A stretch of 64,000 nucleotides of DNA from an uncultured Lachnospiraceae bacterium (GTDB lineage Bacteria > Bacillota > Clostridia > Lachnospirales > Lachnospiraceae). A program made the translations under genes and the position numbers. Below, in pieces: positions 26,467 through 35,792 of the stretch. The notes under the pieces are model-generated. The model was given only the letters and a program-made list of their open reading frames with translations, did not search any database and was not told the DNA's origin. The stretch is from contig CAJUIP010000010.1 in assembly GCA_910586315.1 (NCBI GenBank), forward strand, positions 1 to 64,000. Direction: 5' to 3'. The number at the start of each line of letters is the position of its first letter. The stretch's first letter is position 1.

Positions 26467-27759
26467 GTGAAAAAGCTCAAAAAAGCGTTATTGCTGTCGG
26501 CTGTCTGCGCGCTTGCCGGAATTTCTGCCGGCTGCAGCAAAGGGGCGGCGGACGGCAAGACCCATCTCACATTCCAGATCTGGGATGTGGCCCAGAGAGA
26601 CGGAATGCAGGCAATCTGCAACGCCTATACGGAGAAGCACCCGGATGTGGTGATCGAAGTGCAGGTAACGAGCTGGTCTGAGTACTGGACGAAGCTGGAA
26701 GCAACAGCCATCTCCAATCAGATGCCGGATATTTTCTGGATGCATACCAATGAGATTTTAAAGTATGCAGATTACGGAAAAATTGCGGATCTGACAGACC
26801 TCTACGATGAAGAAGACCCGGACTTCTTTAAGGACAATTATTCTGAGGTCTCTCTGTCTAATGTACAGGGAAGTGATGGCAGATACTATGGAGTTCCCAA
26901 GGATAAGGACACCGTTGGCCTTGTTTACAACCGGGAAATGTTCGATGCGGCAGGGGTTTCCTATCCGGATGAAACCTGGACCTGGGACGATCTGTGTGAG
27001 GCCTCTCAGAAGATTTATGATGCTACAGGAAAATATGGCTATATGGCATACGGCGATGACCAGCTCGGCTACTGGAACTTCGTATACCAGAATGGCGGAT
27101 ATATCCTGGAAGAGGACAATATCCACGGCGGTTTTGATAACCAGGCGACCATTGACGCTATGAGGTTCTACATCGACCTTCAGAAAAATGACTGGTGTCC
27201 GGATCAGAATTACTTTGCAGAGACTTCTCCCGGTACCGCTTTCTTTTCTGAACAGGGGGCCATGTTCCTGGAAGGAAACTGGAATATTCTGTCTGAGATG
27301 AAGAATTACCCCAATATGGAAGGAAAATGGGATGTGGCGGTTCTTCCCAAATGCCCGGATCCTGCAAGCGGCGGCGGAAGAGCCACCATCTCCAACGGTC
27401 TCTGCTACGCCACCTCCGCAACCGGAAAAAATCTGGAAACCGTAAAGGATGTGCTCCGTTTCTTTGGTTCCGAAGAGGGGCAGAGAATCCAGGGCGAGTC
27501 CGGCGCGGCCATCCCGGCCTACAAGGGATTGGAGGAGACATGGGTCGGCGTATTCGACCAGTTTGACTATAAGCTAAATGTCAAATGCTTTACAGACATG
27601 TTCGAGTACAGCGTACAGTCCGTCAACAACAAATACCGTCCGGTATGGAAGACGAAAGTTACTGAGAATCTGTTGAAAATCTACTCCGGCCAGTTAAGCT
27701 TTGAGGATGGAATGAAGACCTTCCAGGAAGCCATTAATACCGCGGCCGAGGATGATTAA
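26467..27759 (+). CDS. Sugar ABC transporter substrate-binding lipoprotein
   Basis: A 430-residue extracellular solute-binding protein (family 1, MalE/RafE-like). The N-terminal signal ends in a lipobox (ALAGISAGC, Cys near 22), so it is membrane-anchored outside the cell. The body has typical features: WSEYWTKLEATAISNQMPDIFWMH, YYGVPKDKDTVGLVYNREMFDAAG and GAMFLEGNWNI, each part of the family pattern. The start is GTG 26467 after AAAAGGAGGGAAGCTT. With two permeases and alpha-galactosidase downstream, the ligand is probably raffinose, melibiose or a related alpha-galactoside. Confidence 0.9.
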   Translation: MKKLKKALLLSAVCALAGISAGCSKGAADGKTHLTFQIWDVAQRDGMQAICNAYTEKHPDVVIEVQVTSWSEYWTKLEATAISNQMPDIFWMHTNEILKYADYGKIADLTDLYDEEDPDFFKDNYSEVSLSNVQGSDGRYYGVPKDKDTVGLVYNREMFDAAGVSYPDETWTWDDLCEASQKIYDATGKYGYMAYGDDQLGYWNFVYQNGGYILEEDNIHGGFDNQATIDAMRFYIDLQKNDWCPDQNYFAETSPGTAFFSEQGAMFLEGNWNILSEMKNYPNMEGKWDVAVLPKCPDPASGGGRATISNGLCYATSATGKNLETVKDVLRFFGSEEGQRIQGESGAAIPAYKGLEETWVGVFDQFDYKLNVKCFTDMFEYSVQSVNNKYRPVWKTKVTENLLKIYSGQLSFEDGMKTFQEAINTAAEDD

Positions 27760-27774
27760 GGAAGGAGGCACAAT

Positions 27775-28671
27775 ATGGCAAACAGCAAAGCAAAAGCAGG
27801 AAGACTTGCCAGATCCGAGAGTATGTGGGCCTATATCATGGTGGCTCCCACCATCATCGGACTTCTGGTGTTAAATATTTATCCTCTGATTGACACCATC
27901 AAACTGAGCTTTTCCAAGACCAGACCCTTTGGCCTTTATGAGCTCCGCGGAATTGAAAATTATGTGAAGATGTTCCAGAGCGCTGAGTTCTGGCGCGCGA
28001 ATCTGAATACTCTGTATTTCTGTTTACTGACTGTCCCCCTTGGAATTTTTCTTTCCCTGGTGGTTGCGGTTATGTTAAATACAAAAATTAAGGGAAGGAC
28101 TTTCTTCCGGGCCGTATTCTTCTTACCGATGGTCGTGGCTCCCGCGGCAGTAGCCATGGTATGGAAGTGGATTTTCAACACCGAATACGGCATCATCAAC
28201 ACACTCCTGGCCCATAAGGTCAACTGGATTACAGACCCCAATATCGTTATGATTACCTGTGCAATTGTGGCTATCTGGTCCGCCATCGGCTATGATGCGG
28301 TGCTTCTTCTTTCGGGACTTCAGAACATTTCCAAATCCTATTATGAGGCGGCAAGCCTGGACGGGGCCACAAAACTTCAGCAGTTCTTTCATATTACGCT
28401 GCCGATGGTCTCCCCGACGCTGTTTGTGGTCATGATCATGAGACTGATGTCTTCCATTAAGGTATATGATCTGATCTATATGATGATCGAGGAAGCGAAT
28501 CCGGCGCTGACAAGCGCCCAGTCCTTAATGTACCTGTTTTACCGGGAGTCCTATATTGCCGGCGACAGGGGACTTGGCTCTTCGGTGGTAATCTGGACCG
28601 TAGCTCTCATTGGTCTTGTGACCGTGGTACAGTTCTGGGGCCAGAAGAAGTGGGTAAATTACGAGGTATAA
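27775..28671 (+). CDS. Sugar ABC transporter permease (MalF/RafF-like)
   Basis: A 298-residue membrane protein with about six transmembrane segments and the EAA loop YYEAASLDGATKLQQFFHITLP (near 190-211), the contact site for the ATPase. The N-terminus MANSKAKAGRLARSESMWAY precedes the first helix. It is the second gene of the importer operon, 15 nt after the binding protein and 15 nt before the other permease. Confidence 0.92.
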   Translation: MANSKAKAGRLARSESMWAYIMVAPTIIGLLVLNIYPLIDTIKLSFSKTRPFGLYELRGIENYVKMFQSAEFWRANLNTLYFCLLTVPLGIFLSLVVAVMLNTKIKGRTFFRAVFFLPMVVAPAAVAMVWKWIFNTEYGIINTLLAHKVNWITDPNIVMITCAIVAIWSAIGYDAVLLLSGLQNISKSYYEAASLDGATKLQQFFHITLPMVSPTLFVVMIMRLMSSIKVYDLIYMMIEEANPALTSAQSLMYLFYRESYIAGDRGLGSSVVIWTVALIGLVTVVQFWGQKKWVNYEV

Positions 28672-28686
28672 AGAAAGGAGGAACTT

Positions 28687-29523
28687 ATGAACTCATCATT
28701 AGAAAGATCCAGAAAAATCCGCACAGCCGGTACATACGCGTTCTTTATTATCGGCTCTGTCATTATGATTTTCCCGTTTATATGGATGTTCCTTACAAGC
28801 TTTAAGACAGTAGAAGAGAGTATGATTATTCCTCCTACCATTCTCCCTGCCGCATGGCAGACGAAAAACTATACGGATGCCACGGCATCCCTGCCGTTTC
28901 TGGCACTGTATAAGAACACGTTTTTAATGATCTTCTGGCGCGTGGTATGCGCGGTGGCGTTTTCCTCCATGGCGGGTTATGCGTTTGCGAAGCTGAACTT
29001 TAAGGGAAAGAACATACTGTTCTCCGTGGTTCTGCTCCAGATGATGCTTCCCTCACAGATATTTATTACGCCCCAGTATCAGATGCTTGCAAAGCTTGGC
29101 CTCACGAATTCCATCTTCGGACTGGTGTTTCCAGGTCTCGTCAGCGCCTTTGGAACCTTTTTCTTAAGGCAGGCATATATGGGAATTCCCGACGAGATTT
29201 CCGAGGCTGCTTATCTGGACGGCTGTAACCAGTGGCAGGCGTTTGTAAAAGTAATGGCTCCCCTCACAAAGTCCTCCATGGCAGCTCTGGCTGTATTTAC
29301 GGCCGTATTTGCATACGGGGATCTGATGTGGCCGTTAATTGTCAATACAGACCTTAACATGATGACGCTTTCCTCCGGTCTTGCAACCTTAAGAGGACAG
29401 TTCAGCACCAATTTCCCGGTTATGATGGCAGGTTCCCTGTTGGCCATGATCCCGATGGTGGTTCTGTACCTGTTCTTCCAGAAGCAGTTTATCGAAGGCG
29501 TTGCGATGACAGGCGGGAAATAA
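28687..29523 (+). CDS. Sugar ABC transporter permease (MalG/RafG-like)
   Basis: A 278-residue membrane protein of the CUT1 permease family. It has six hydrophobic segments, MIFPFIWMFLTSFKTVEE near the N-terminus, and the EAA loop EISEAAYLDGCNQWQAFVKV (near 171-190). AGGAGG precedes the ATG. It pairs with the preceding permease; the ATPase is encoded at the end of the locus (34266). Confidence 0.92.
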   Translation: MNSSLERSRKIRTAGTYAFFIIGSVIMIFPFIWMFLTSFKTVEESMIIPPTILPAAWQTKNYTDATASLPFLALYKNTFLMIFWRVVCAVAFSSMAGYAFAKLNFKGKNILFSVVLLQMMLPSQIFITPQYQMLAKLGLTNSIFGLVFPGLVSAFGTFFLRQAYMGIPDEISEAAYLDGCNQWQAFVKVMAPLTKSSMAALAVFTAVFAYGDLMWPLIVNTDLNMMTLSSGLATLRGQFSTNFPVMMAGSLLAMIPMVVLYLFFQKQFIEGVAMTGGK

Positions 29524-29615
29524 AGAGCAGAAATGATAAAGAGCAGAAATAAAGGACAAAAATAAAGGACAAAAATAAAGGGCAAAAATAAAGGATAAGA
29601 AACAGGATAGGAAAT
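29524..29615 (+). repeat. Short A-rich tandem repeats before the alpha-galactosidase gene
   Basis: Tandem, slightly varied units of about 13-16 nt: AAAGAGCAGAAATGAT, AAAGAGCAGAAAT, then three copies of AAAGGRCAAAAAT. Low-complexity spacer between the permease and GH36 genes; its unit number may vary between strains. Confidence 0.75.
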
Positions 29616-29623
29616 TAAAACAT

Positions 29624-31819
29624 ATGGCAATCAGATATAATGCAGACAGCAGAACTTTTATGCTGGAGACCCGGGACAGTTCTTATCTTATGAAGGTCAG
29701 CAGGTTTGGTAATTTACTGCACCTGTATTACGGCGGCAAAATCCCGGATGAAAATCTGGACTACCTGCTTAAGAGGTATGACCGCGGTTTTTCACCGAAT
29801 CCCAATGAGGCGGGAAGTGACAGGACATTTTCTCTGGATTACCTGCCCCAGGAGTACTCCACGGACGGAAAGGGCGACTACAGGATTCCCAGCATTGAAG
29901 TGGTAAATAAGGACGGAAGCCAGATTTTCTCAGGAAAATATGCGGGCCATGAAATCTATAAGGGAAAATATAAGGTGGAAGGGATGCCTTCCCTGCGGAT
30001 TGCTTCTGGTGATTCTGTGGAGACGCTTGAGATAAGGCTAAAAGACCGGGAGAGCGGTGTGGCGGTGATTCTGTGTTACAGCGTGTTTGAAGAGAAGAAT
30101 ATTATCACCAGAACCGCCTGCCTTGTGAATGAAGGAAAGGAAGAGATACAGTTAAAGAAGCTCATGTCCATGACCATGGATTTTAAGGATTCCGATTATG
30201 ATCTCATCACCTTTGACGGGAGGCATACGATGGAGCGGGAATTCACACGGAGTCCCATCCAGTATGGAATCCATTCTGTCGGAAGCGGACGGGGGACCTC
30301 CTCCCATCAGCATAATCCATTTATGATTGTGTGTGACAGGGAAGCGGGAGAGGACCACGGAAGATGCTATGGATATTCCCTGGTTTACAGTGGAAACTTT
30401 GTGATGGAGGCGGAGAAGGACCAGTTTAAACAGCTTCGCGTCAATGCGGGAATTCATCCGGGACATTTTACCTTTCTGGTAAGACCCGGAGAAAAATTCC
30501 AGGCGCCGGAGATTGTTTTAGCGTATTCCGGAGACGGCTTTTCCAGACTTTCCCATCTGTATCATGACATTTACCGCCAGAACATGTGCCGGTCCCCGTT
30601 TGCAAAAAAGGCCAGGCCGGTTCTCATCAACAGCTGGGAGGCCGCCTACTTTGATTTTGACGATGAAAAGCTCATAAAGATTGCGAAAGAAGTCGTAGAT
30701 ATGGGGGTGGATCTGTTTGTTCTGGATGACGGATGGTTCGGAAAGCGGAACGATGATAATTCCGGTCTTGGAGACTGGAAGGTCAATCGAAAAAAGCTTA
30801 AAAACGGACTTTCCGGCCTTTCGGAGGAAATTCATAAGCTGGGACTGATGTTCGGCATCTGGATAGAGCCGGAGATGGTTTCTGAGGACAGCGACCTTTA
30901 CAGGGAGCATCCCGACTGGTGTTTGAAGGCACCGGGACGGCCCATGACAAGGGGACGGAATCAGCTTGTACTGGATTTGTCCAGACGGGATGTCTGCGAT
31001 TATCTGATTGCCGCCATCAATGGAATTCTCTCGGAGGCGCAGATTGAGTATGTGAAGTGGGACATGAACCGCAGCATCACGGATGTCTGGTCGGGACTCC
31101 TTCCGGCTGACAGGCAGAGAGAGGTTTCTCACAGATATGTTCTGGGGCTCTACTATATCATGGACGAGGTGATTTTAAAGCATCCGGAGGTGATCTTCTG
31201 CGGCTGTTCCGGCGGCGGAGGAAGATATGACGCGGCCATGCTTTACTATCAGCCGCAGATCTGGTGCAGCGATAATACAGATGCCAAGAACCGGCTGAAG
31301 ATCCAGTATGGGACCTCCTTTGGATATCCCATCAGCATGCTGGAGTCTCACGTCTCTGTGTGCCCCAACCACCAGACGGGAAGGATTACTCCCATCAGCA
31401 CAAGAGGAATTGTGGCCATGGATGGAATTTTGGGATATGAGCTGGATTCTACAAAATTGAGTGAGGAAGAAAAGAAGATATGCAGGGACCAGATAAGATT
31501 CTATAAAAAGAATTACCGCCTGATCGCGGAAGGGGATTATTACAGGCTGACAAGCCCCTATGAAAATAAGAATTTTACGGCCTGGCAGCATGTTTCGAAG
31601 GACAGAAAAAAATCCCTGGTGAGTCTGGTTCTGACGGACAAGGAAAGCAACGATGCCCAGAACTATCTGAAATTAAAAGGCCTTGAGCGGGAGGCCATAT
31701 ACAAGATTGAAGGGCAGAAGGGCAGATATTCCGGGGCGCTTCTTATGAATGCAGGAATTCCGGTTCCCTTTGAATTAAACGAGTATGAGGGCGTACAGTT
31801 TTTATTGAAAATGGTATGA
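29624..31819 (+). CDS. Alpha-galactosidase, GH36
   Basis: A 731-residue glycosidase that removes alpha-1,6-galactose from melibiose, raffinose and stachyose. The catalytic nucleophile is in YVKWDMNR (near 486) and the acid/base Asp in the WCSDNTDAKNR segment (near 549). VDLFVLDDGWFGKRN and GIWIEPEMVSEDSDLY are GH36 signatures. Full GH36 length (about 720-750) and no signal peptide: it acts in the cytoplasm on imported sugar, giving galactose plus sucrose when raffinose is the substrate. It lies in the importer operon. Confidence 0.95.
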   Translation: MAIRYNADSRTFMLETRDSSYLMKVSRFGNLLHLYYGGKIPDENLDYLLKRYDRGFSPNPNEAGSDRTFSLDYLPQEYSTDGKGDYRIPSIEVVNKDGSQIFSGKYAGHEIYKGKYKVEGMPSLRIASGDSVETLEIRLKDRESGVAVILCYSVFEEKNIITRTACLVNEGKEEIQLKKLMSMTMDFKDSDYDLITFDGRHTMEREFTRSPIQYGIHSVGSGRGTSSHQHNPFMIVCDREAGEDHGRCYGYSLVYSGNFVMEAEKDQFKQLRVNAGIHPGHFTFLVRPGEKFQAPEIVLAYSGDGFSRLSHLYHDIYRQNMCRSPFAKKARPVLINSWEAAYFDFDDEKLIKIAKEVVDMGVDLFVLDDGWFGKRNDDNSGLGDWKVNRKKLKNGLSGLSEEIHKLGLMFGIWIEPEMVSEDSDLYREHPDWCLKAPGRPMTRGRNQLVLDLSRRDVCDYLIAAINGILSEAQIEYVKWDMNRSITDVWSGLLPADRQREVSHRYVLGLYYIMDEVILKHPEVIFCGCSGGGGRYDAAMLYYQPQIWCSDNTDAKNRLKIQYGTSFGYPISMLESHVSVCPNHQTGRITPISTRGIVAMDGILGYELDSTKLSEEEKKICRDQIRFYKKNYRLIAEGDYYRLTSPYENKNFTAWQHVSKDRKKSLVSLVLTDKESNDAQNYLKLKGLEREAIYKIEGQKGRYSGALLMNAGIPVPFELNEYEGVQFLLKMV

Positions 31820-31835
31820 TTCCATGAGGTGAGAG

Positions 31836-32357
31836 ATGAGAGACGTTGTTTTTGAATGGTATGTTCCGTATTTTCCGGATAAGAAGAAGCAGCTCATGAA
31901 GGCTGTCATTATTTCCGCAGCCATTGTGTTTTTGATTGACGCCATCTTCTTCGCGGCCGGGATGCTGCTCCTTTCCATTACACTGTCAGTGATCGGATTT
32001 TTTGTGTTCCGGAGCTGGAATTTTGAATACGAGTATGTGTATGTGAACGGGGACTTCACGGTGTCTAAAATTATCCGCAAGTCGAAACGAAAGGATGTGT
32101 ATCATGTGTACTGGGCGGATATTGAGGCGTTTAAGGAGGGACGGACCGAAGCGGCCGGGAGGACGACGGCGGACTTTACCTCCGGACGTCCCGATGTGCC
32201 GGTCTGTACCATCAAAGCAAAGGGGCAGGCAGTGTATATCGAGCCATCAGAAGAGTTTTGCGCCTGGATTTCGCATTCACAGCACAATTCTGCGAGCGGA
32301 AGTTTTACAAAAAAGGATGACTGCAAAAGCGGACAGGATAAACAGGAAAACAGATAG
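31836..32357 (+). CDS. Small membrane protein of unknown function
   Basis: A 173-residue protein. Residues about 20-65 form two adjacent transmembrane helices (AVIISAAIVFLIDAIFFAAG and LLLSITLSVIGFFVF). The rest is a soluble beta-rich region (YEYVYVNGDFTVSKIIRKSKR, YWADIEAFKEG) and a hydrophilic tail. The FEYEYVYVNGDF...I.RKSKRK pattern resembles a conserved uncharacterised Lachnospiraceae membrane family, possibly DUF6106; I am not sure. It lies between GH36 and GH13 genes and is cotranscribed, but nothing ties it to sugar use. Confidence 0.65.
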   Translation: MRDVVFEWYVPYFPDKKKQLMKAVIISAAIVFLIDAIFFAAGMLLLSITLSVIGFFVFRSWNFEYEYVYVNGDFTVSKIIRKSKRKDVYHVYWADIEAFKEGRTEAAGRTTADFTSGRPDVPVCTIKAKGQAVYIEPSEEFCAWISHSQHNSASGSFTKKDDCKSGQDKQENR

Positions 32358-32363
32358 CGGGCG

Positions 32364-34211
32364 GTGTTAAACATGGATGAAAAGACCTTATTTCAAAAAA
32401 GACTGGATAAGCATTATGACGAATTGAAATGGCTCTACTGCGAACTCTACGAGGACGGCATGGAACGGTTTCCGGAGCTTTTAGAGGTGCTGAAAACCAG
32501 ATTTGAAGAACGGCCGGAGGATTTAAAGGCGCTGGACAAAAGGCGGGAAGCGGACCCGGGCTGGTATAAGAAAAACGACATGTCCGGCATGATGATGTAC
32601 GTGAATGCTTTTGCCGGGACCTTAAAGGGTGTGGAAAAGAAGCTTGGTTATCTTGAGGACTGTGGTGTGAATTACATCCACCTGATGCCGCTTCTGGACT
32701 CTCCGGCAGTAAAGAATGACGGCGGATACGCGGTGTCGGATTTTACAAAGGTTAAGCCGGAGCTTGGTACGATGGAGGATCTGACGGAATTGGCCAGGGA
32801 GTGCCATAAAAGGGGGATAAGTCTCTGTCTGGACTTCGTTATGAACCATACATCCGAGGAACATGAGTGGGCAAAGCGGGCAAGAAAGGGCGAGAAGGAA
32901 TATCAGGACCGGTATTTCTTTTATGACACCTATGATATCCCGGCCCAGTTTGAAAAGACCTGCCCACAGGTGTTTCCCACAACGGCTCCCGGAAATTTCA
33001 CATGGCTGGAAGATGTGAAAAAATTTGTGATGACTACCTTTTACCCGTATCAGTGGGACTTGAATTATCAGAATCCGCTGGTATTTGGCGCTATGACGGA
33101 CTGTCTTTTAAATCTTACGAACAAGGGAATTGATATTATCCGTATTGATGCGGTGCCTTACATCTGGAAGCGGCTGGGAACCAGCTGCAGAAATCTTCCG
33201 GAGGTACACAATATTGTCCGCATGCTGCGGATGATCTGCGAGATTGTATGCCCAGGAGTTCTGCTTCTTGGAGAGGTGGTCATGGAACCCGCCAGGGTAA
33301 CGCCCTATTTCGGGACGGTAGAGAAACCGGAGTGCCATATGCTCTACAATGTAACTACCATGGCAGCTACATGGCATACGGTGGCCACGAAGGATGTGTC
33401 CCTGTTAAAGCGTCAGATGGAGATTGTGAGCGGTCTGCCGGGGGAGTACGTGTTTTTGAACTATTTAAGATGCCACGATGATATCGGCTGGGGGCTGGAT
33501 TATGACTGGCTGAGGAGACAGGGGATTGATGAAGTGGCTCATAAGAAGTTTTTAAACAGTTATTTTACAGGCGGCTGTTTCGATTCCCCGGCCAGGGGAG
33601 AATTGTATAACGACGACCCCGCATCCGGCGACGCAAGGCTCTGCGGAACCACAGCCTCGCTCTGCGGCGTGGAGTCGGCTCTTTTAAGAAAGGATGAGGA
33701 GGCCCTGAAACGGGCAGAGGCCTGCGATCTGATGCTGCATGGATACATGTTTACCCAGTCAGGGATTCCGATGATTTACAGCGGGGATGAAATTGGCCAG
33801 TTAAACGATTATGGATACAAGGAGTCTGAATGGAAGGCAGAGGATTCCCGCTATGTGCACAGGGGCGCCTTTGACTGGGAGAAAGCCGGACTCTGCAAAG
33901 AGGAGGGTACAGTCCAGAGGATGCTGTTTGAAGGAATAAAAAAGCTTTCGGATATCAGAAAGACTCACAAAGTATTTTTAAACGCAGCGGCAGTATCCAC
34001 CAGAGAAACGTACGATTCTTCGGTTTTATGTCTGGTGAGGGAGCTGGACGGAGAGAAGCTGGTGGCGCTGTTTAACTTTGCCCCCTGGGACAGGACAGCC
34101 TGGATTAACGAGGATGGAATGTACCATGACCTCTTATCGGATGAAAAGCTGGAAGCCAGGGGTGTGCCGATGCCGTCTTACGGGATACGGTGGATGATAA
34201 AGGAGTCATAG
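32364..34211 (+). CDS. Amylosucrase-like alpha-glucosidase-family enzyme (GH13)
   Basis: A 615-residue GH13 enzyme. Its TIM-barrel motifs are LCLDFVMNHTSEEH, IDIIRIDAVPYIWK (nucleophile Asp), LLLGEVVME (acid/base Glu) and FLNYLRCHDDIGWG (third Asp). The helical N-terminus (LDKHYDELKWLYCELYEDG), the CHDDIGWG form and the length of about 620 match the amylosucrase/sucrose hydrolase subfamily (GH13_4), better than sucrose phosphorylase (about 490). Substrate is therefore probably sucrose, which the alpha-galactosidase would release from raffinose (inference). The GTG at 32364 and ATG at 32373 are both possible starts; neither has a strong ribosome site. Confidence 0.82.
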   Translation: MLNMDEKTLFQKRLDKHYDELKWLYCELYEDGMERFPELLEVLKTRFEERPEDLKALDKRREADPGWYKKNDMSGMMMYVNAFAGTLKGVEKKLGYLEDCGVNYIHLMPLLDSPAVKNDGGYAVSDFTKVKPELGTMEDLTELARECHKRGISLCLDFVMNHTSEEHEWAKRARKGEKEYQDRYFFYDTYDIPAQFEKTCPQVFPTTAPGNFTWLEDVKKFVMTTFYPYQWDLNYQNPLVFGAMTDCLLNLTNKGIDIIRIDAVPYIWKRLGTSCRNLPEVHNIVRMLRMICEIVCPGVLLLGEVVMEPARVTPYFGTVEKPECHMLYNVTTMAATWHTVATKDVSLLKRQMEIVSGLPGEYVFLNYLRCHDDIGWGLDYDWLRRQGIDEVAHKKFLNSYFTGGCFDSPARGELYNDDPASGDARLCGTTASLCGVESALLRKDEEALKRAEACDLMLHGYMFTQSGIPMIYSGDEIGQLNDYGYKESEWKAEDSRYVHRGAFDWEKAGLCKEEGTVQRMLFEGIKKLSDIRKTHKVFLNAAAVSTRETYDSSVLCLVRELDGEKLVALFNFAPWDRTAWINEDGMYHDLLSDEKLEARGVPMPSYGIRWMIKES

Positions 34212-34265
34212 AACAATCAATGGAAAACAGATGTGCGGAGTGTACGCACAGAATGGAGGAAAGAT

Positions 34266-35378
34266 ATGGCAAGTGTTCAGTTAAAGCATGTATGCAAGAA
34301 GTATTCCAACGGTTTTGAGGCCGTAAAGGATTTTAACCTGGATATTGAGGATAAAGAGTTTGTTATATTTGTCGGACCGTCCGGATGCGGGAAATCCACA
34401 ACACTCCGCATGGTTGCAGGCCTTGAGGATATTTCTTCCGGCGAATTAATTATCGACGGCAAGGTAATGAATGACGTGGAGCCCAAGGACAGGGATATTG
34501 CGATGGTATTCCAGAGCTATGCTTTGTATCCTCATATGAGTGTATATGACAACATGGCTTTTTCCTTAAAGCTTAAAAAGGTTCCGAAGGATGAAATTGA
34601 TAAAAAGGTCCGTGACGCTGCCAGGATTCTTGATCTGGAGCATCTTCTTGACAGGAAGCCGAGGGCTCTTTCCGGCGGTCAGAGACAGCGTGTGGCCATG
34701 GGCCGCGCCATCGTAAGAAGTCCTAAGGTATTCTTAATGGATGAGCCGCTTTCCAACCTGGACGCAAAGCTCCGCGGCCAGATGCGCGTGGAGATTTCCA
34801 AGCTTCACCAGAGACTGGGCAGCACCATCATCTACGTAACCCATGATCAGACAGAGGCTATGACGCTGGGAACCAGAATCGTTGTTATGAAGGACGGCGT
34901 AGTTCAGCAGATCGATACACCGCAGAATCTTTACGACCATCCCTGTAATAAATTTGTTGCGGGCTTCATTGGCTCCCCTCAGATGAATATGATTACGGCG
35001 GAGGCAGTCGAGGAAAACGGCGAAGTGATCCTTAAATTTGCGGGTCAGAGCATTGCGCTTAATGCAAACCGTGCCAGGGCATTAAAAGACGGCGGATATG
35101 TGGGAAAGAAAGTTGTTCTTGGAATCCGCCCGGAAGACATTCATGATAGCGAGGAAGATCTTAAGCGGTTTGCCAGATCCTCTTTTGAAGCAGAGATCAA
35201 GGTATATGAGATGCTGGGAGCCTCTACTCTTCTTTACTTTAATATTGAAGAGGCCGGCTGGGTGGCATCCGTAGACGCGAAGTCAACGGCCAGGACAGGC
35301 GATACGGTTCGATTCGCGATGGATACCGATAAAATACATATTTTTGATTTCAATACGGAAAAAACCATTGTGGATTAG
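34266..35378 (+). CDS. Sugar ABC transporter ATPase (MsmX/UgpC-like)
   Basis: A 370-residue cytoplasmic ATPase that powers CUT1 sugar importers. Walker A GPSGCGKST, Q-loop MVFQSYALYPHMSV, signature LSGGQRQRVAMGRAIV, Walker B KVFLMDEPLSNLDAKL, H-loop YVTHDQ, then a C-terminal TOBE/OB regulatory domain (about 240-370; GIRPEDIHDSEED). The start at 34266 follows TGGAGGAAAGAT; an open frame extends upstream to 34233. It is the last gene of the locus and supplies the ATPase missing next to the permeases; MsmX-type proteins often serve several importers. Confidence 0.93.
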   Translation: MASVQLKHVCKKYSNGFEAVKDFNLDIEDKEFVIFVGPSGCGKSTTLRMVAGLEDISSGELIIDGKVMNDVEPKDRDIAMVFQSYALYPHMSVYDNMAFSLKLKKVPKDEIDKKVRDAARILDLEHLLDRKPRALSGGQRQRVAMGRAIVRSPKVFLMDEPLSNLDAKLRGQMRVEISKLHQRLGSTIIYVTHDQTEAMTLGTRIVVMKDGVVQQIDTPQNLYDHPCNKFVAGFIGSPQMNMITAEAVEENGEVILKFAGQSIALNANRARALKDGGYVGKKVVLGIRPEDIHDSEEDLKRFARSSFEAEIKVYEMLGASTLLYFNIEEAGWVASVDAKSTARTGDTVRFAMDTDKIHIFDFNTEKTIVD

Positions 35379-35402
35379 AGCGTGTCTGAAAATTCATTCC
35401 GC

Positions 35403-35463
35403 AGGAAAGACCTTGTTACATTAATGTGTAAAAGTACAATGGCAGAAGGTCTTTCCTGCGAAA
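35403..35463. repeat. 61-bp hairpin repeat, copy 2
   Basis: Same length and arms as the copy at 6164-6224 (AGGAAAGACCTT ... AAGGTCTTTCCT), about 50 of 61 positions identical. It lies between the MsmX-type gene and the cotJ operon. Confidence 0.75.
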
Positions 35464-35483
35464 TAAAAAGCAGGATTCTTTTT
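35453..35483 (+). terminator. Intrinsic terminator of the sugar locus
   Basis: TCCTGC, loop GAAATAAAAA, GCAGGA followed by TTCTTTTT. It overlaps the right arm of the 61-bp repeat, so the two hairpins could compete. Confidence 0.65.
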
Positions 35484-35570
35484 CAGGTTATGGGAAATTT
35501 AAAAAAATTCAGGCTCCGGAAACAGAACTGACGCATAGGTTATTATTATAAACTGAAAGGAGAAGCATAT

Positions 35571-35792
35571 ATGGTTTGTAATAATCAGGCCGGCTTTGCC
35601 GCCGGCAGCCCCATGCCCCTTCCGGAAACCGGCTTTATGGGAGAATTTCCCGGCGCACGGTATCCGGTAGGAATGGGATATATTCCCACACAGCCCTGGG
35701 AAACGCCGTATCCGTTAAATACAGCCCTGATGGCAGGGACTATTTTTCCGTCTCTGAATTATCCGTTTGTTATGGGGAGGTGCAGGAGATGA
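35571..35792 (+). CDS. cotJA: Spore coat-associated protein CotJA
   Basis: A 73-residue protein. The stretch YIPTQPWETPYPLNTALMAG followed by TIFPSLNYPF is the CotJA hallmark (YxPxQ...GTIFPxLxxPF). AAAGGAGAAGCATAT precedes the ATG. It is the first gene of the cotJA-cotJB-cotJC operon, which in Bacillus is made in the mother cell under sigma-E and feeds an inner coat layer. Its stop overlaps the cotJB start (ATGATGA), so the two are translationally coupled. I could not assign a clear sigma-E promoter in the 200 nt upstream. Confidence 0.88.
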   Translation: MVCNNQAGFAAGSPMPLPETGFMGEFPGARYPVGMGYIPTQPWETPYPLNTALMAGTIFPSLNYPFVMGRCRR

